DNA of 64,000 bases, taken from contig NZ_BAABEX010000024.1 of NCBI RefSeq assembly GCF_039540375.1, positions 111,453-175,452 of the forward strand, given 5' to 3'. The notes under the pieces are model-generated. The model did no database searches and was not told the DNA's origin. It saw only the letters and a list, made by a program, of their open reading frames with translations. Positions 32,780 to 40,912 of the stretch are shown here, piece by piece. Every line of letters starts with the position of its first letter. Position 1 is the first letter of the stretch. The position numbers were made by a program, and so were the translations under genes. This DNA comes from Acidovorax_G lacteus (GTDB lineage Bacteria; Pseudomonadota; Gammaproteobacteria; Burkholderiales; Burkholderiaceae_C).

Positions 32780-33796
32780 CACCACGTCGCCGCCTTGTTG
32801 GGCGACGGTGGAGGCGCTCATGGCCAGCTGGTTGGCCGTGCGGGCGTTGTCGGCGTTCTGGCGCACGGTGGAGCCCAGCTCTTCCATGGAGGCGGCGGTT
32901 TCTTCCAGCGCGCTGGCCTGGCTTTCGGTGCGGGCCGAGAGGTCCTGGTTGCCCGAAGCGATTTCGGCGCTGGCCATGGCCACACCTTCGGCGTTGCCGC
33001 GCACATTGCCCACAATGGCCGCCAGCCGCTGCTGCATGGTCGCGAGGGCCTGCAGCATCTGACCGATCTCGTCCTGCGTGCCCACCTGAATGCGGTGCGT
33101 GAGATCGCCTTCGGCAATGCGCTCCGCCGCGCGCATACCGCGCAGCACCGGCTGCACGATGGAGCGAGTGACCGTCCAGGCCAACACCGCGCCCAGGGCC
33201 ACGGCAATCAGCGCCCCCAAGCCGACCAGCACCTGGCTGCGACTGGCCATTGAGCGCGTGTCTTCCTGGCTGGCCGTCAGGCTGGCGGCCATGTGGTTGC
33301 GCAGATCGTCCAGCGTCTTGAGGTATTGGTCGGCCAGCGGACGCAGGTCCTTGTCGACCATGGTGGGCACATTGGGCTCGCCGCCGCGGTGCAGCTCACG
33401 GATCTCGGCGAGTTTTTCCTCGTACTTGCGGCCTGCGTCCTGAATCGCCTGCAACTGGCTTTGGCCCTTGGCGTCCTGCACCAGCGCCTCGATGCGCTTG
33501 ACCTTGTCCTTCTTGCGCGCGTCGGCCGCCTGCATGTCGGCCGTGAGCTTGTCCATGTAGTCGCGGTCAATCGCCTTGAGGAAGGCCTCGGTGCGCACCC
33601 AGTTCAGGCGAATGTCCGCAGCCCAGTCCTCCACCAGACTGCGCTGTTCGATCTCTTGTGTGGCCACGCGCTCACTCGCGCCCGCAAGTCCTGCGATACG
33701 CCACATGCTGGCACCGGCAATCAGTGCCGTGATCAACAGGATGGCCCCAAAAGACAGCCCGAGGCGCAGGCCTACAGAGAGGTGACGGATGTTCAT
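32780..33796 (-). CDS. Methyl-accepting chemotaxis protein, N-terminal part only
   Basis: About 339 residues of a second chemoreceptor are visible: a transmembrane helix (LGLSFGAILLITALIAGASMW), a four-helix-bundle sensor (about 30-190), a second transmembrane helix (VLVGLGALIAVALGAVLAWTVTRSI), a HAMP domain (RAAERIAEGDLTHRI) and the first methylation helix ending AMSASTVAQQGGDVV at the gap. ATG 33794-33796 (MNIRHLSVGLRLG) is the start. The missing C-terminal half would be nearly identical to that at 20290-21005. Sensor ligand unknown; the sensor differs from that of the receptor at 22206. Confidence 0.85.
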
Positions 33797-34079
33797 GTTC
33801 GAGTCTGGCGCTAAAGGTTTCTCAAATGCGGCAAAGCCGCAAGGCACACGCGGGGAGTGCGCCGGCAGGGTGGGCTGGCGCGGCTTCCGGAGAACGGCAG
33901 ACTGCGGATGGCGACTGGTTCATACAAGCGACCGTGGTGCGGGATGGGCGCACGCCCGGCCTTGGGGGTTCAGCTTACGTCAAGCGGTCCGCGCATCACA
34001 TGTCCGGCTCGCGACAGTCCGAGGGAAAGCCCCGAGCGTCGCTGCCGCGCATGCACTTGCACGCGGGCCACCGGAGACC

Positions 34080-34679
34080 TCAGGACGGGTTGGCTGCCGC
34101 CTTGCCCAGCAGCGCATCCTTGAGCTTCCAGTCGGCCGGCGCATTGCCCAGCCAGATGCCCATGAGCGCGTTGAAGAACTCGGGCTCCTTGAACGGCTCG
34201 CCCTGCGGCTTGCCCTTGACGGTGATCAGGGTGCCCGTGCCCGGAATCCAGTCGATCATGAACTGATCGCCCGCCACGAGCTTCTTGTGATCCGAAAAGA
34301 TCTGGCTCATGCGCAGCACGCCCGGGATGAGCTTGGAGAACGCTGCCTTGTCCATGTTGTCTTCCATGCCGCGGGAGAACAGCTTGCCGAGTTCGGTCGA
34401 GTCGATCTCGCGCAGCATGGTGATGCTCAGCCGCTTGGGCCCTTTGAGCGCCATCACTTCCTGGGGCGTGCCGACTTTCTTCTCCAGGTACAGGCCGGCG
34501 GTGTACACCCTGAATACCGCCTTGTACCGCACCCCCGCCCCGTTGAGCTGCAGGGGCGCACCTTGCAGCGTGACCGTCTCGTCGTACTTGACGCTGGCCA
34601 CCGTCACAGGCTCGGCGTGGGCATTCCAGGCCAGCAGCAGGGCCCCGACCCAGATCGCGCATTGCGGAAGGAATTTCAT
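34080..34679 (-). CDS. Chalcone-isomerase-like secreted protein
   Basis: The 199-residue protein has a cleavable signal peptide (QCAIWVGALLLAWNAHA) and a chalcone isomerase-like domain: LNGAGVRYKAVFRVYTAGLYLEKK, KRLSITMLREIDSTELGKLF and EFFNALMGIWLGNAPAD. Bacterial members are periplasmic and are not known to isomerise chalcones. It is separate from the divergent trp operon. The function is unknown. Confidence 0.88.
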   Translation of the reverse strand: MKFLPQCAIWVGALLLAWNAHAEPVTVASVKYDETVTLQGAPLQLNGAGVRYKAVFRVYTAGLYLEKKVGTPQEVMALKGPKRLSITMLREIDSTELGKLFSRGMEDNMDKAAFSKLIPGVLRMSQIFSDHKKLVAGDQFMIDWIPGTGTLITVKGKPQGEPFKEPEFFNALMGIWLGNAPADWKLKDALLGKAAANPS

Positions 34680-34796
34680 GCTCGTCTCCGAAAAAAGAAC
34701 GGTCGTTCGTTTCTAATTGTTGCAAGCCCCTTGCCCCCGCGCAACAGGGTTTTCGAGCGGTTTTGCGCCGTCTCAAGGCCTGCAAAAGAGCTTTGC

Positions 34797-34802
34797 TACA
34801 CT
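34797..34802 (+). promoter_or_regulatory. Putative extended -10 for the trpE leader
   Basis: TACACT preceded by TGC (extended -10) lies 8 bases before the ATG of the candidate leader peptide at 34811. No convincing -35 box is visible. Confidence 0.4.
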
Positions 34803-34810
34803 GTGCCCCC

Positions 34811-34894
34811 ATGTTCATCCACCACGTGGTCATCACAGGTTGCAGCGACCGGGGAGCCTGGCCCTGGCGTACGCCTGCTCGCACGACCTCCTGA
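34811..34894 (+). CDS. Candidate trp leader peptide with a Trp-Pro-Trp stretch
   Basis: A 27-codon reading frame between the chalcone-isomerase-like gene and trpE encodes a peptide containing GAWPWRT, with two Trp codons separated by one Pro, and ends in TGA at 34892-34894. Tryptophan-rich leader peptides classically control trp operons by attenuation. There is no ribosome binding site, but a -10-like box 8 bases upstream would give a leaderless message. Downstream, GGCCC-ATTC-GGGCC (34931-34944) can form a hairpin and may compete with upstream CCCGGGCCC, but no T-run follows. Inference only; chance occurrence is possible. Confidence 0.4.
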   Translation: MFIHHVVITGCSDRGAWPWRTPARTTS

Positions 34895-35010
34895 AGGCAC
34901 CCGGGCCCTGCCCGCGCGTGCGTCCCCCGTGGCCCATTCGGGCCGTCATTGCATGAACAAGCGCGGCTGCCAGCCTGCAGCGCAGCCCGCCGAGCAGGGA
35001 GCCCTTGCCC

Positions 35011-36510
35011 GTGATCACCGAACTTGAATTCAAAAGCCTGGCCAGCGAAGGCTACAACCGCATTCCGCTCATGGCCGAAGCCTTTGCGGACCTTGAAACC
35101 CCGTTGTCGCTGTACCTGAAGCTCGCCCACACGCGCGACGGCGGCAAGCACAGCTTTTTGCTCGAATCCGTGGTGGGGGGCGAGCGCTTCGGCCGCTACA
35201 GCTTCATCGGCCTGCCCGCGCGCACCCTGCTGCGGGCCAGCGGCTTTGGCGAGGCAGCGCGCACCGAGGTGGTGACGGACGGTCAGGTGGTCGAGACCGC
35301 CACCGGCAACCCGCTCGACTTCATCGCCGCGTACCAGCAGCGCTTCAAGGTGGCGCTGCGCCCGGGTCTGCCGCGTTTTTGCGGCGGGTTGGCCGGCTAC
35401 TTCGGCTACGACGCGGTGCGCTACATCGAGAAAAAGCTCGAAGCCAGCTGCCCGCCCGACACGCTGGGCTGCCCCGACATCCTGCTGCTGCAGTGCGAAG
35501 AGCTGGCCGTGATCGACAACCTGTCGGGCAAGCTTTACCTGATCGTGTACGCCGACCCGGCCCAGCCCGAGGCCTACGCCCGGGCCAAAAAGCGGCTGCG
35601 CGAGCTCAAGGACCAGCTCAAGTATTCGGTGAGCGCCCCGGTGGTCAAACCCACCGAGAGCCACCCCGCGCAGCGCAGCTTTGCCAAGGCCGACTACCTG
35701 GCCGCCGTGGACCGCGCCAAGGAGCTGATCGCCGCGGGCGATTTCATGCAAGTGCAGGTGGGCCAGCGCATCCACAAGCGCTACACCGAATCGCCGCTGT
35801 CGCTGTACCGCGCGCTGCGTTCGCTCAACCCCTCGCCCTACATGTACTACTACCACTTCGGCGACTTCCATGTGGTGGGCGCGAGCCCCGAGATTCTGGT
35901 GCGCCAGGAAAGCACCGACGAGGGCCAGAAGGTCACGATCCGCCCGCTGGCGGGCACACGCCCGCGCGGCGCGACGCCCGAGAAGGACAAGGCCGCCGAA
36001 GTCGAGCTGGTGAACGACCCCAAGGAGCGCGCGGAGCACGTGATGCTGATCGACCTGGCACGCAACGACATCGGCCGCATCGCCAAGACCGGCAGCGTGA
36101 AAGTGACCGAGGCCTTCGTGGTGGAGCGCTACAGCCACGTGATGCACATCGTGAGCAATGTGGAGGGCATCCTGCACGACGGCATGACCAACATGGACGT
36201 GCTGCGCGCCACCTTCCCGGCCGGCACGCTGACCGGTGCACCCAAGGTGCACGCGATGGAGTTGATCGACCAGCTCGAACCCAGCAAGCGCGGCATCTAC
36301 GGCGGCGCCTGCGGCTACCTGAGCTACGCGGGCGACATGGACGTGGCGATCGCCATCCGCACCGGCATCATCAAGGACGGCACGCTGTATGTGCAGGCCG
36401 CCGCTGGCGTGGTGGCCGATTCGGTGCCAGAACTGGAATGGAAGGAAACCGAGCACAAGGCCCGCGCGCTGCTGCGTGCGGCCGAACTGGTCGAGGAGGG
36501 CCTGGAATGA
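35011..36510 (+). CDS. trpE: Anthranilate synthase component I
   Basis: The enzyme makes anthranilate from chorismate with the TrpG amidotransferase. The 499-residue protein has the feedback-site-like N-terminal SFLLESVVGGERFGRYSFIG. The catalytic core motifs are FMQVQVGQRI, PLAGTRPRGATPEKD, MLIDLARNDIGR, TFPAGTLTGAPKVHAMELID and GGACGYLSYAGDMDVAIAIR. A GTG at 35011 (MITELEFKSLA) was chosen because GGGAG stands about 9 bases upstream; the TTG at 35005 would be too close. Its stop overlaps the start of the chorismate mutase gene (ATGA). Confidence 0.96.
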   Translation: MITELEFKSLASEGYNRIPLMAEAFADLETPLSLYLKLAHTRDGGKHSFLLESVVGGERFGRYSFIGLPARTLLRASGFGEAARTEVVTDGQVVETATGNPLDFIAAYQQRFKVALRPGLPRFCGGLAGYFGYDAVRYIEKKLEASCPPDTLGCPDILLLQCEELAVIDNLSGKLYLIVYADPAQPEAYARAKKRLRELKDQLKYSVSAPVVKPTESHPAQRSFAKADYLAAVDRAKELIAAGDFMQVQVGQRIHKRYTESPLSLYRALRSLNPSPYMYYYHFGDFHVVGASPEILVRQESTDEGQKVTIRPLAGTRPRGATPEKDKAAEVELVNDPKERAEHVMLIDLARNDIGRIAKTGSVKVTEAFVVERYSHVMHIVSNVEGILHDGMTNMDVLRATFPAGTLTGAPKVHAMELIDQLEPSKRGIYGGACGYLSYAGDMDVAIAIRTGIIKDGTLYVQAAAGVVADSVPELEWKETEHKARALLRAAELVEEGLE

Positions 36511-36842
36511 GCCGCGGCATCGACAAGGTGCAGCACTGCGCCACCATGGCCGACGTGCGCGCACGCATCGACGCACTGGACGACATCCTCGTGCCGCTGC
36601 TGGTGGAGCGCGGCGGCTACATGACGCAGGCCGCGCGCATCAAGCAGCATGCCGACCAGGTGCGCGACGAGGGGCGCATCCAGACCATCGTGGACCGCGT
36701 GCGCGCGCATGCGCTGCGTGAAGGGGGCGACCCCGACGTGATCGAGACCATCTACCGCAGCATGATGGAGGCCTACATCGCCTACGAGCACCGCGAGTTC
36801 GCGCGGCTGCGCGCCACCCCCGACACCGCCTCGCAAGGATGA
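36507..36842 (+). CDS. Chorismate mutase (AroQ class)
   Basis: The 111-residue all-alpha protein (MADVRARIDALDDILVPLLVERGGYMTQAARIK) is an AroQ-type chorismate mutase, converting chorismate to prephenate for Phe and Tyr. A conserved Arg and Lys of the active site are visible in helix 1 and the following segment. It sits between trpE and trpG with overlapping starts, so enzymes of two competing chorismate branches are made from one message. A PchB-like isochorismate pyruvate lyase is less likely given the context. Confidence 0.88.
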   Translation: MSRGIDKVQHCATMADVRARIDALDDILVPLLVERGGYMTQAARIKQHADQVRDEGRIQTIVDRVRAHALREGGDPDVIETIYRSMMEAYIAYEHREFARLRATPDTASQG

Positions 36843-36847
36843 GCGCC

Positions 36848-37420
36848 ATGAAACTCCTGATGGTCGACAACTACGACAGCTTCACCTACAACATCGTCCA
36901 GTACTTTGGTGAACTGGGCGCCGAGGTGGAAGTGTTCCGCAACGACGAGATCACGCTCGAAGGCATTGCGGCCCGCGCGCCCGACCGGCTGGTGATCTCG
37001 CCCGGCCCCTGCTCGCCGGCTGAGGCCGGTATCTCGGTGGCCGCCATCCAGCACTTTGCAGGCAAGCTGCCGATCCTGGGCGTATGCCTGGGGCACCAGA
37101 GCATCGGCGCGGCGTTTGGCGGCACCATCGTGCGCGCCAAGGAGCTGATGCACGGCAAGACCAGTGTGATCACCACCACGCAGCAGGGCGTGTTCACGGG
37201 CCTGCCCGCGCAGTTCACCGTCAACCGCTACCACTCGCTGGCCATCGAGCGCGCCACCTGCCCGGCCGACCTGGAGATCACCGCCTGGACTGAGGATGGC
37301 GAAATCATGGGCGTGCGGCACAAGACGCTGGCCGTCGAGGGCGTGCAGTTCCACCCCGAGAGCATCCTGACTGAGCACGGTCACGCGATGCTCAAGAACT
37401 TCCTGGAGCAGCGCGCGTGA
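36848..37420 (+). CDS. trpG: Anthranilate synthase component II (glutamine amidotransferase)
   Basis: It releases ammonia from glutamine for TrpE. The 190-residue class I amidotransferase has LLMVDNYDSFTYNIVQYF, RLVISPGPCSP, the nucleophile Cys in ILGVCLGHQSI, and the His/Glu of VQFHPESILTE. ATG 36848 is preferred to the ATG at 36839 because AAGGA then lies at correct spacing. The stop overlaps a GTG start of the lysE-like gene. Confidence 0.96.
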   Translation: MKLLMVDNYDSFTYNIVQYFGELGAEVEVFRNDEITLEGIAARAPDRLVISPGPCSPAEAGISVAAIQHFAGKLPILGVCLGHQSIGAAFGGTIVRAKELMHGKTSVITTTQQGVFTGLPAQFTVNRYHSLAIERATCPADLEITAWTEDGEIMGVRHKTLAVEGVQFHPESILTEHGHAMLKNFLEQRA

Positions 37421-38076
37421 TCAGCGCAGACCAGCTGGTGCTGTTCATTGCCGCTGGCTGGCTGCTGAACCTCACGCCCGGGCCCGACGTGTTCTACATC
37501 GTGACGCACGCCTTGCGCAGCGGTGCGCGCGCCGGCCTGGTGGCCGGGCTGGGCATTGCCGCCGGCTGCTGCGTGCACATCGTGGCCGCAGCCCTGGGCG
37601 TAGGTGCGCTGCTGGCCTCGTCGGCCACAGCCTTCACCGTGCTCAAGTGGCTAGGTGCCGCCTACCTGGTGTGGATGGGCGTGCGCATGCTGCGCGCGCA
37701 GCCGGGTGACGGCCTGGCCGCCGTAGCCCGCAGCGCCCAGGCCGAGCGCGCACCGGCCACGCCGCTTGTGCAGGTGTTCCTGGGCGGCTTCTGGACGAAT
37801 GTGCTCAACCCCAAGGTGGCGCTGTTCTTCTTGGCCTTCGTGCCGCAGTTCATTGCACCGGACACGGAACACAAGACGCTCGCCTTTCTGCTGCTGGGCC
37901 TGCTGTTCAACGTGAACGCACTGCCCATCAGCGCTGCATGGGCGCTGGGCGCGGCCTGGATGGCGCGGCGCGTGGGTGCGCTCCAGCGGCGCATGCACTG
38001 GCTGGACCGCGTGGCCGGTGCCATGTTCATCGGCTTCGGACTCAAGCTGGCCTTCACGGACCAGCCGACCGCTTAA
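37417..38076 (+). CDS. LysE/RhtB-family amino acid exporter
   Basis: The 219-residue inner-membrane protein has six hydrophobic segments and the family signature LNLTPGPDVFYIVTHALRSGARAG, plus FLGGFWTNVLNPKVALFFLAFVPQFI. These transporters export amino acids by proton antiport. The GTG start (37417-37419) overlaps the trpG stop, so it is translated with the trp genes. That makes tryptophan, a precursor or an analogue a candidate substrate, but specificity cannot be read from sequence. Confidence 0.9.
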   Translation: MISADQLVLFIAAGWLLNLTPGPDVFYIVTHALRSGARAGLVAGLGIAAGCCVHIVAAALGVGALLASSATAFTVLKWLGAAYLVWMGVRMLRAQPGDGLAAVARSAQAERAPATPLVQVFLGGFWTNVLNPKVALFFLAFVPQFIAPDTEHKTLAFLLLGLLFNVNALPISAAWALGAAWMARRVGALQRRMHWLDRVAGAMFIGFGLKLAFTDQPTA

Positions 38077-38095
38077 ACATTCAGGAGGCGTACCC

Positions 38096-39127
38096 ATGCC
38101 CATCACCCCCCAGGAAGCGCTGCAGCGCACCATCGAGCACCGCGAAATCTTCCACGACGAGATGCTGCACCTGATGCGGCTCATCATGAACGGCGAGCTA
38201 TCGCCCGTGATGACGGCTGCCATCATCACCGGCTTGCGCGTGAAGAAGGAAACCATCGGCGAAATCACCGCCGCCGCGCAGGTGATGCGCGAGTTTTCCA
38301 CCAAGGTGCATGTGGGCGACCGCACGCACCTCGTGGACATCGTAGGCACGGGCGGCGACGGCGCCAACACCTTCAACATCTCCACCTGCTCGATGTTCGT
38401 GGCCGCAGCCGCCGGTGCCAAGGTCAGCAAGCACGGTGGGCGCGGGGTGTCGAGCAAGAGCGGCAGCGCCGACGTGATGGAATCGCTGGGCGTGCACATC
38501 AACCTCAAGCCCGAGCAGATCGCGCAGTGCATTGCCGAGGTCGGCATCGGCTTCATGTTCGCCCCCAACCACCACCCGGCCATGAAGAACGTGGCCCCGG
38601 TGCGCAAGGAACTGGGCGTGCGCACCATGTTCAACATCCTGGGCCCGCTCACCAACCCGGCCGGTGCGCCCAACATCTTGATGGGCGTGTTCCACCCTGA
38701 CCTCGTGGGCATCCAGGTGCGCGCGCTGCAGCGCCTGGGCGCCGAGCACGCGGTGGTCGTCTATGGCCGCGATGGCATGGACGAAGTCAGCCTGGGCGCG
38801 GCCACGCTGGTGGGCGAATTGCGCAATGGCGAGATTCACGAATTCGAAATCCACCCCGAAGACTTCGGCCTGGCCATGGCCAGCAACCGCACGCTGAAGG
38901 TGGACACGCCCGAGCAGTCGCGCGACATGCTGCTGGGCGTGCTGCGCGGCGACAGCGGCCCCGCGCACGACATCGTCTGCCTGAACGCCGGAGTGGCGCT
39001 GTATGCGGCCAACGTGGCCGACAGCATGGGCGACGGCATTGCGCGCGCGCGCGCGGCGCTGGCCAGTGGCGCGGCGCTGGCCAAGCTTGAGCAGCTCGTG
39101 GCCCGCACGCACGCGCTGGCCGCCTGA
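38096..39127 (+). CDS. trpD: Anthranilate phosphoribosyltransferase
   Basis: The enzyme transfers phosphoribose from PRPP to anthranilate. The 343-residue protein has the PRPP site DIVGTGGDGANTFNIST, the anthranilate site KHGGRGVSSKSGSADVME, and MFAPNHHPAMKNVAPVRKELGVRTMFNILGPLTNP. A strong AGGAGG ribosome binding site precedes ATG 38096. It is not fused to trpG. Confidence 0.97.
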   Translation: MPITPQEALQRTIEHREIFHDEMLHLMRLIMNGELSPVMTAAIITGLRVKKETIGEITAAAQVMREFSTKVHVGDRTHLVDIVGTGGDGANTFNISTCSMFVAAAAGAKVSKHGGRGVSSKSGSADVMESLGVHINLKPEQIAQCIAEVGIGFMFAPNHHPAMKNVAPVRKELGVRTMFNILGPLTNPAGAPNILMGVFHPDLVGIQVRALQRLGAEHAVVVYGRDGMDEVSLGAATLVGELRNGEIHEFEIHPEDFGLAMASNRTLKVDTPEQSRDMLLGVLRGDSGPAHDIVCLNAGVALYAANVADSMGDGIARARAALASGAALAKLEQLVARTHALAA

Positions 39128-39139
39128 CGGACCCCGGCC

Positions 39140-39280
39140 GTGTGGCACGACAGCGGCACCTGGATTGCCCTGGGCGTCTCGGCCCTGTTCATCGGTGTGG
39201 GCGTGGCCCTGCACCGGGTCTTTCTTCACATCCTCCAGCAGCCCCCGCAAGGGGACGACAAGGCCCCACCCCATGAGTGA
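39140..39280 (+). CDS. Small single-pass membrane protein between trpD and trpC
   Basis: A 46-residue frame starts at GTG 39140, 12 bases after the trpD stop, and ends in a TGA that overlaps the trpC ATG by 8 bases. It encodes a short N-terminus with two Trp (VWHDSGTWIALG), one hydrophobic helix (IALGVSALFIGVGVALHRVFL) and a polar tail. The tight packing and overlap favour a real gene, but the ribosome binding site is weak and I do not recognise a family. Confidence 0.5.
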   Translation: MWHDSGTWIALGVSALFIGVGVALHRVFLHILQQPPQGDDKAPPHE

Positions 39281-40073
39281 CATCCTCGACAAGATCGTTG
39301 CCGTCAAGCGCGAAGAGATCGCCGCCGCGCAAAAGAAGGTTTCGCTGGCCGCCGTGCGCGCCGACGCCGAAAGCCGCGTGCTCACGCGCGACTTCGAAGG
39401 CGCGCTGCGCGCCAAGATCGCCGCCGGCCAGGCCGCGGTGATCGCCGAGATCAAGAAGGCCAGCCCGAGCAAAGGCGTGCTACGCGAGGACTTCATCCCG
39501 GCCGACATCGCCCAGAGCTACGCCGAGGGCGACGGCCGCGTGAGCGCCGCCTGCCTGTCGGTGCTGACCGACCGCCAGTTCTTCCAGGGCAGCGTGGACT
39601 ACTTGAAGCAAGCCCGTGCGAGCTGCGCGCTGCCCGTGCTGCGCAAAGACTTCATGGTCGACGCGTACCAGATCTACGAAGCCCGCGCGATGGGGGCCGA
39701 TTGCGTGCTGCTGATCGCCGCCTGCCTGGAGGACGCGCAGATGGCCGATCTCGAAGCCGTGGCCCACAGCCTGGACATGGCCGTGCTGGTGGAGGTGCAC
39801 GACGGCCCTGAGCTGGAGCGCGCGCTGCGCCTGAAAACCCGGCTCGTGGGCATCAACAACCGCAACCTGCGCACCTTCGAGGTGTCGCTGGACACCACGC
39901 TGGGCCTGCTGCCGCAGGTGCCGGCAGACCGGCTGCTGGTGACCGAGTCGGGCATCCTCGCGCCCGCCGACGTGCAACGCATGCGCGCGGCCGGGGTGCA
40001 CGCCTTCCTGGTGGGCGAGGCCTTCATGCGCGCGCCCGACCCGGGCATGGCGCTGGCCAAGCTGTTCCAGTAA
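39273..40073 (+). CDS. trpC: Indole-3-glycerol phosphate synthase
   Basis: This 266-residue TIM barrel closes the indole ring. Visible motifs are VIAEIKKASPSKGVLRED, SVLTDRQFFQGS, LPVLRKDFMVDAYQIYEARAMGAD, LVGINNRNLRTFEVSLDTT and VTESGI. The monofunctional form (no TrpF) is usual in beta-proteobacteria. The start overlaps the end of the small membrane ORF. Confidence 0.97.
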   Translation: MSDILDKIVAVKREEIAAAQKKVSLAAVRADAESRVLTRDFEGALRAKIAAGQAAVIAEIKKASPSKGVLREDFIPADIAQSYAEGDGRVSAACLSVLTDRQFFQGSVDYLKQARASCALPVLRKDFMVDAYQIYEARAMGADCVLLIAACLEDAQMADLEAVAHSLDMAVLVEVHDGPELERALRLKTRLVGINNRNLRTFEVSLDTTLGLLPQVPADRLLVTESGILAPADVQRMRAAGVHAFLVGEAFMRAPDPGMALAKLFQ

Positions 40074-40120
40074 AGCTATATTTTTGATAGCACACTTTCT
40101 TGCATGGACAAGCACAAGCA
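40074..40120. repeat. Palindromic repeat, copy 5 (degenerate, trpC-ung gap)
   Basis: AGCTATATTTTTGATAGCA is the AT-rich module. It is followed by a decayed version of the GC-rich arm pair (TTGC...AAGCACAAGC). It begins one base after the trpC stop codon. Confidence 0.6.
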
Positions 40121-40129
40121 GGCCTTTTG

Positions 40130-40861
40130 ATGCAGAGCCCTGACACCACCCAGCTGCACAGCGCAAACCCGTCCGACTGGCCTGTGGCCCCGGGCTGGCA
40201 GCTGCTGGTGGATGAGTTCTTCGCCAGCGCCGCCGGGCAGGGCCTGCAGCGGTTTCTGGCCGAGCGGCTGGCCGCGGGCGCCACGGTGTTTCCGCCCCGG
40301 CCGCTGCGCGCACTCGAACTCACGCCGCCCGAAGCCACGCGCGTGGTCATCCTGGGGCAAGACCCGTACCACGGCCGCGGCCAGGCCGAGGGCTTGGCAT
40401 TCTCGGTCGCACCCGGCGTGCCGCTGCCACCCTCGCTGCGCAACATCTTCAAAGAGCTGCAGCGCGACCTGGGCACACCCCCGCCCGCCTGGCCCGAGCC
40501 CGGCGGCAGCCTCGTCAAATGGGCGCGCAACGGGGTGCTGCTGCTCAACACCTGCCTCACCGTGGAAGAAGCCCAGCCCGCCAGCCATGCCGGCCGCGGC
40601 TGGGAGGTGCTGACCGACGCCGTGATTCGCCACGTGGCCCAGGGCCCACGCCCGGTGGTGTTCATGCTGTGGGGCTCGCACGCGCAGAGCAAGCGCCCGC
40701 TCATCGACCACCAGCGCCATCTGGTGCTCACGGCCAACCACCCGTCGCCGCTGTCGGCACTGCGCCCGCCTGCGCCCTTCATTGGCTGCGGACACTTCGG
40801 GCGTGCGCGCGCGTTTCGGGAACAGCAGGAGCAGCGCGAGGCCGCGGGCGGCGCGGGCTGA
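40130..40861 (+). CDS. ung: Uracil-DNA glycosylase
   Basis: The enzyme excises uracil from DNA to start base-excision repair. The 243-residue protein has the catalytic water-activating motif VVILGQDPYHGRGQAEGLAFSV (Asp in GQDPYH), PPSLRNIFKEL, GVLLLNTCLTVEEAQPASH and the leucine loop HPSPLSALR. The N-terminus is slightly longer than in E. coli Ung. ATG 40130 is 56 bases after the trpC stop with a repeat between them. Confidence 0.96.
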   Translation: MQSPDTTQLHSANPSDWPVAPGWQLLVDEFFASAAGQGLQRFLAERLAAGATVFPPRPLRALELTPPEATRVVILGQDPYHGRGQAEGLAFSVAPGVPLPPSLRNIFKELQRDLGTPPPAWPEPGGSLVKWARNGVLLLNTCLTVEEAQPASHAGRGWEVLTDAVIRHVAQGPRPVVFMLWGSHAQSKRPLIDHQRHLVLTANHPSPLSALRPPAPFIGCGHFGRARAFREQQEQREAAGGAG

Positions 40862-40912
40862 GGCGCGCGGGCGGTACAGCCCCACCCGTAGGCCGCGCCA
40901 CGCGGGGCCCTC

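Noticed and set aside
32297..33847. Apparent chemoreceptor-transposase fusion protein
   Set aside because: The reading frame is joined only through ten N of an assembly gap; the two parts are unrelated.
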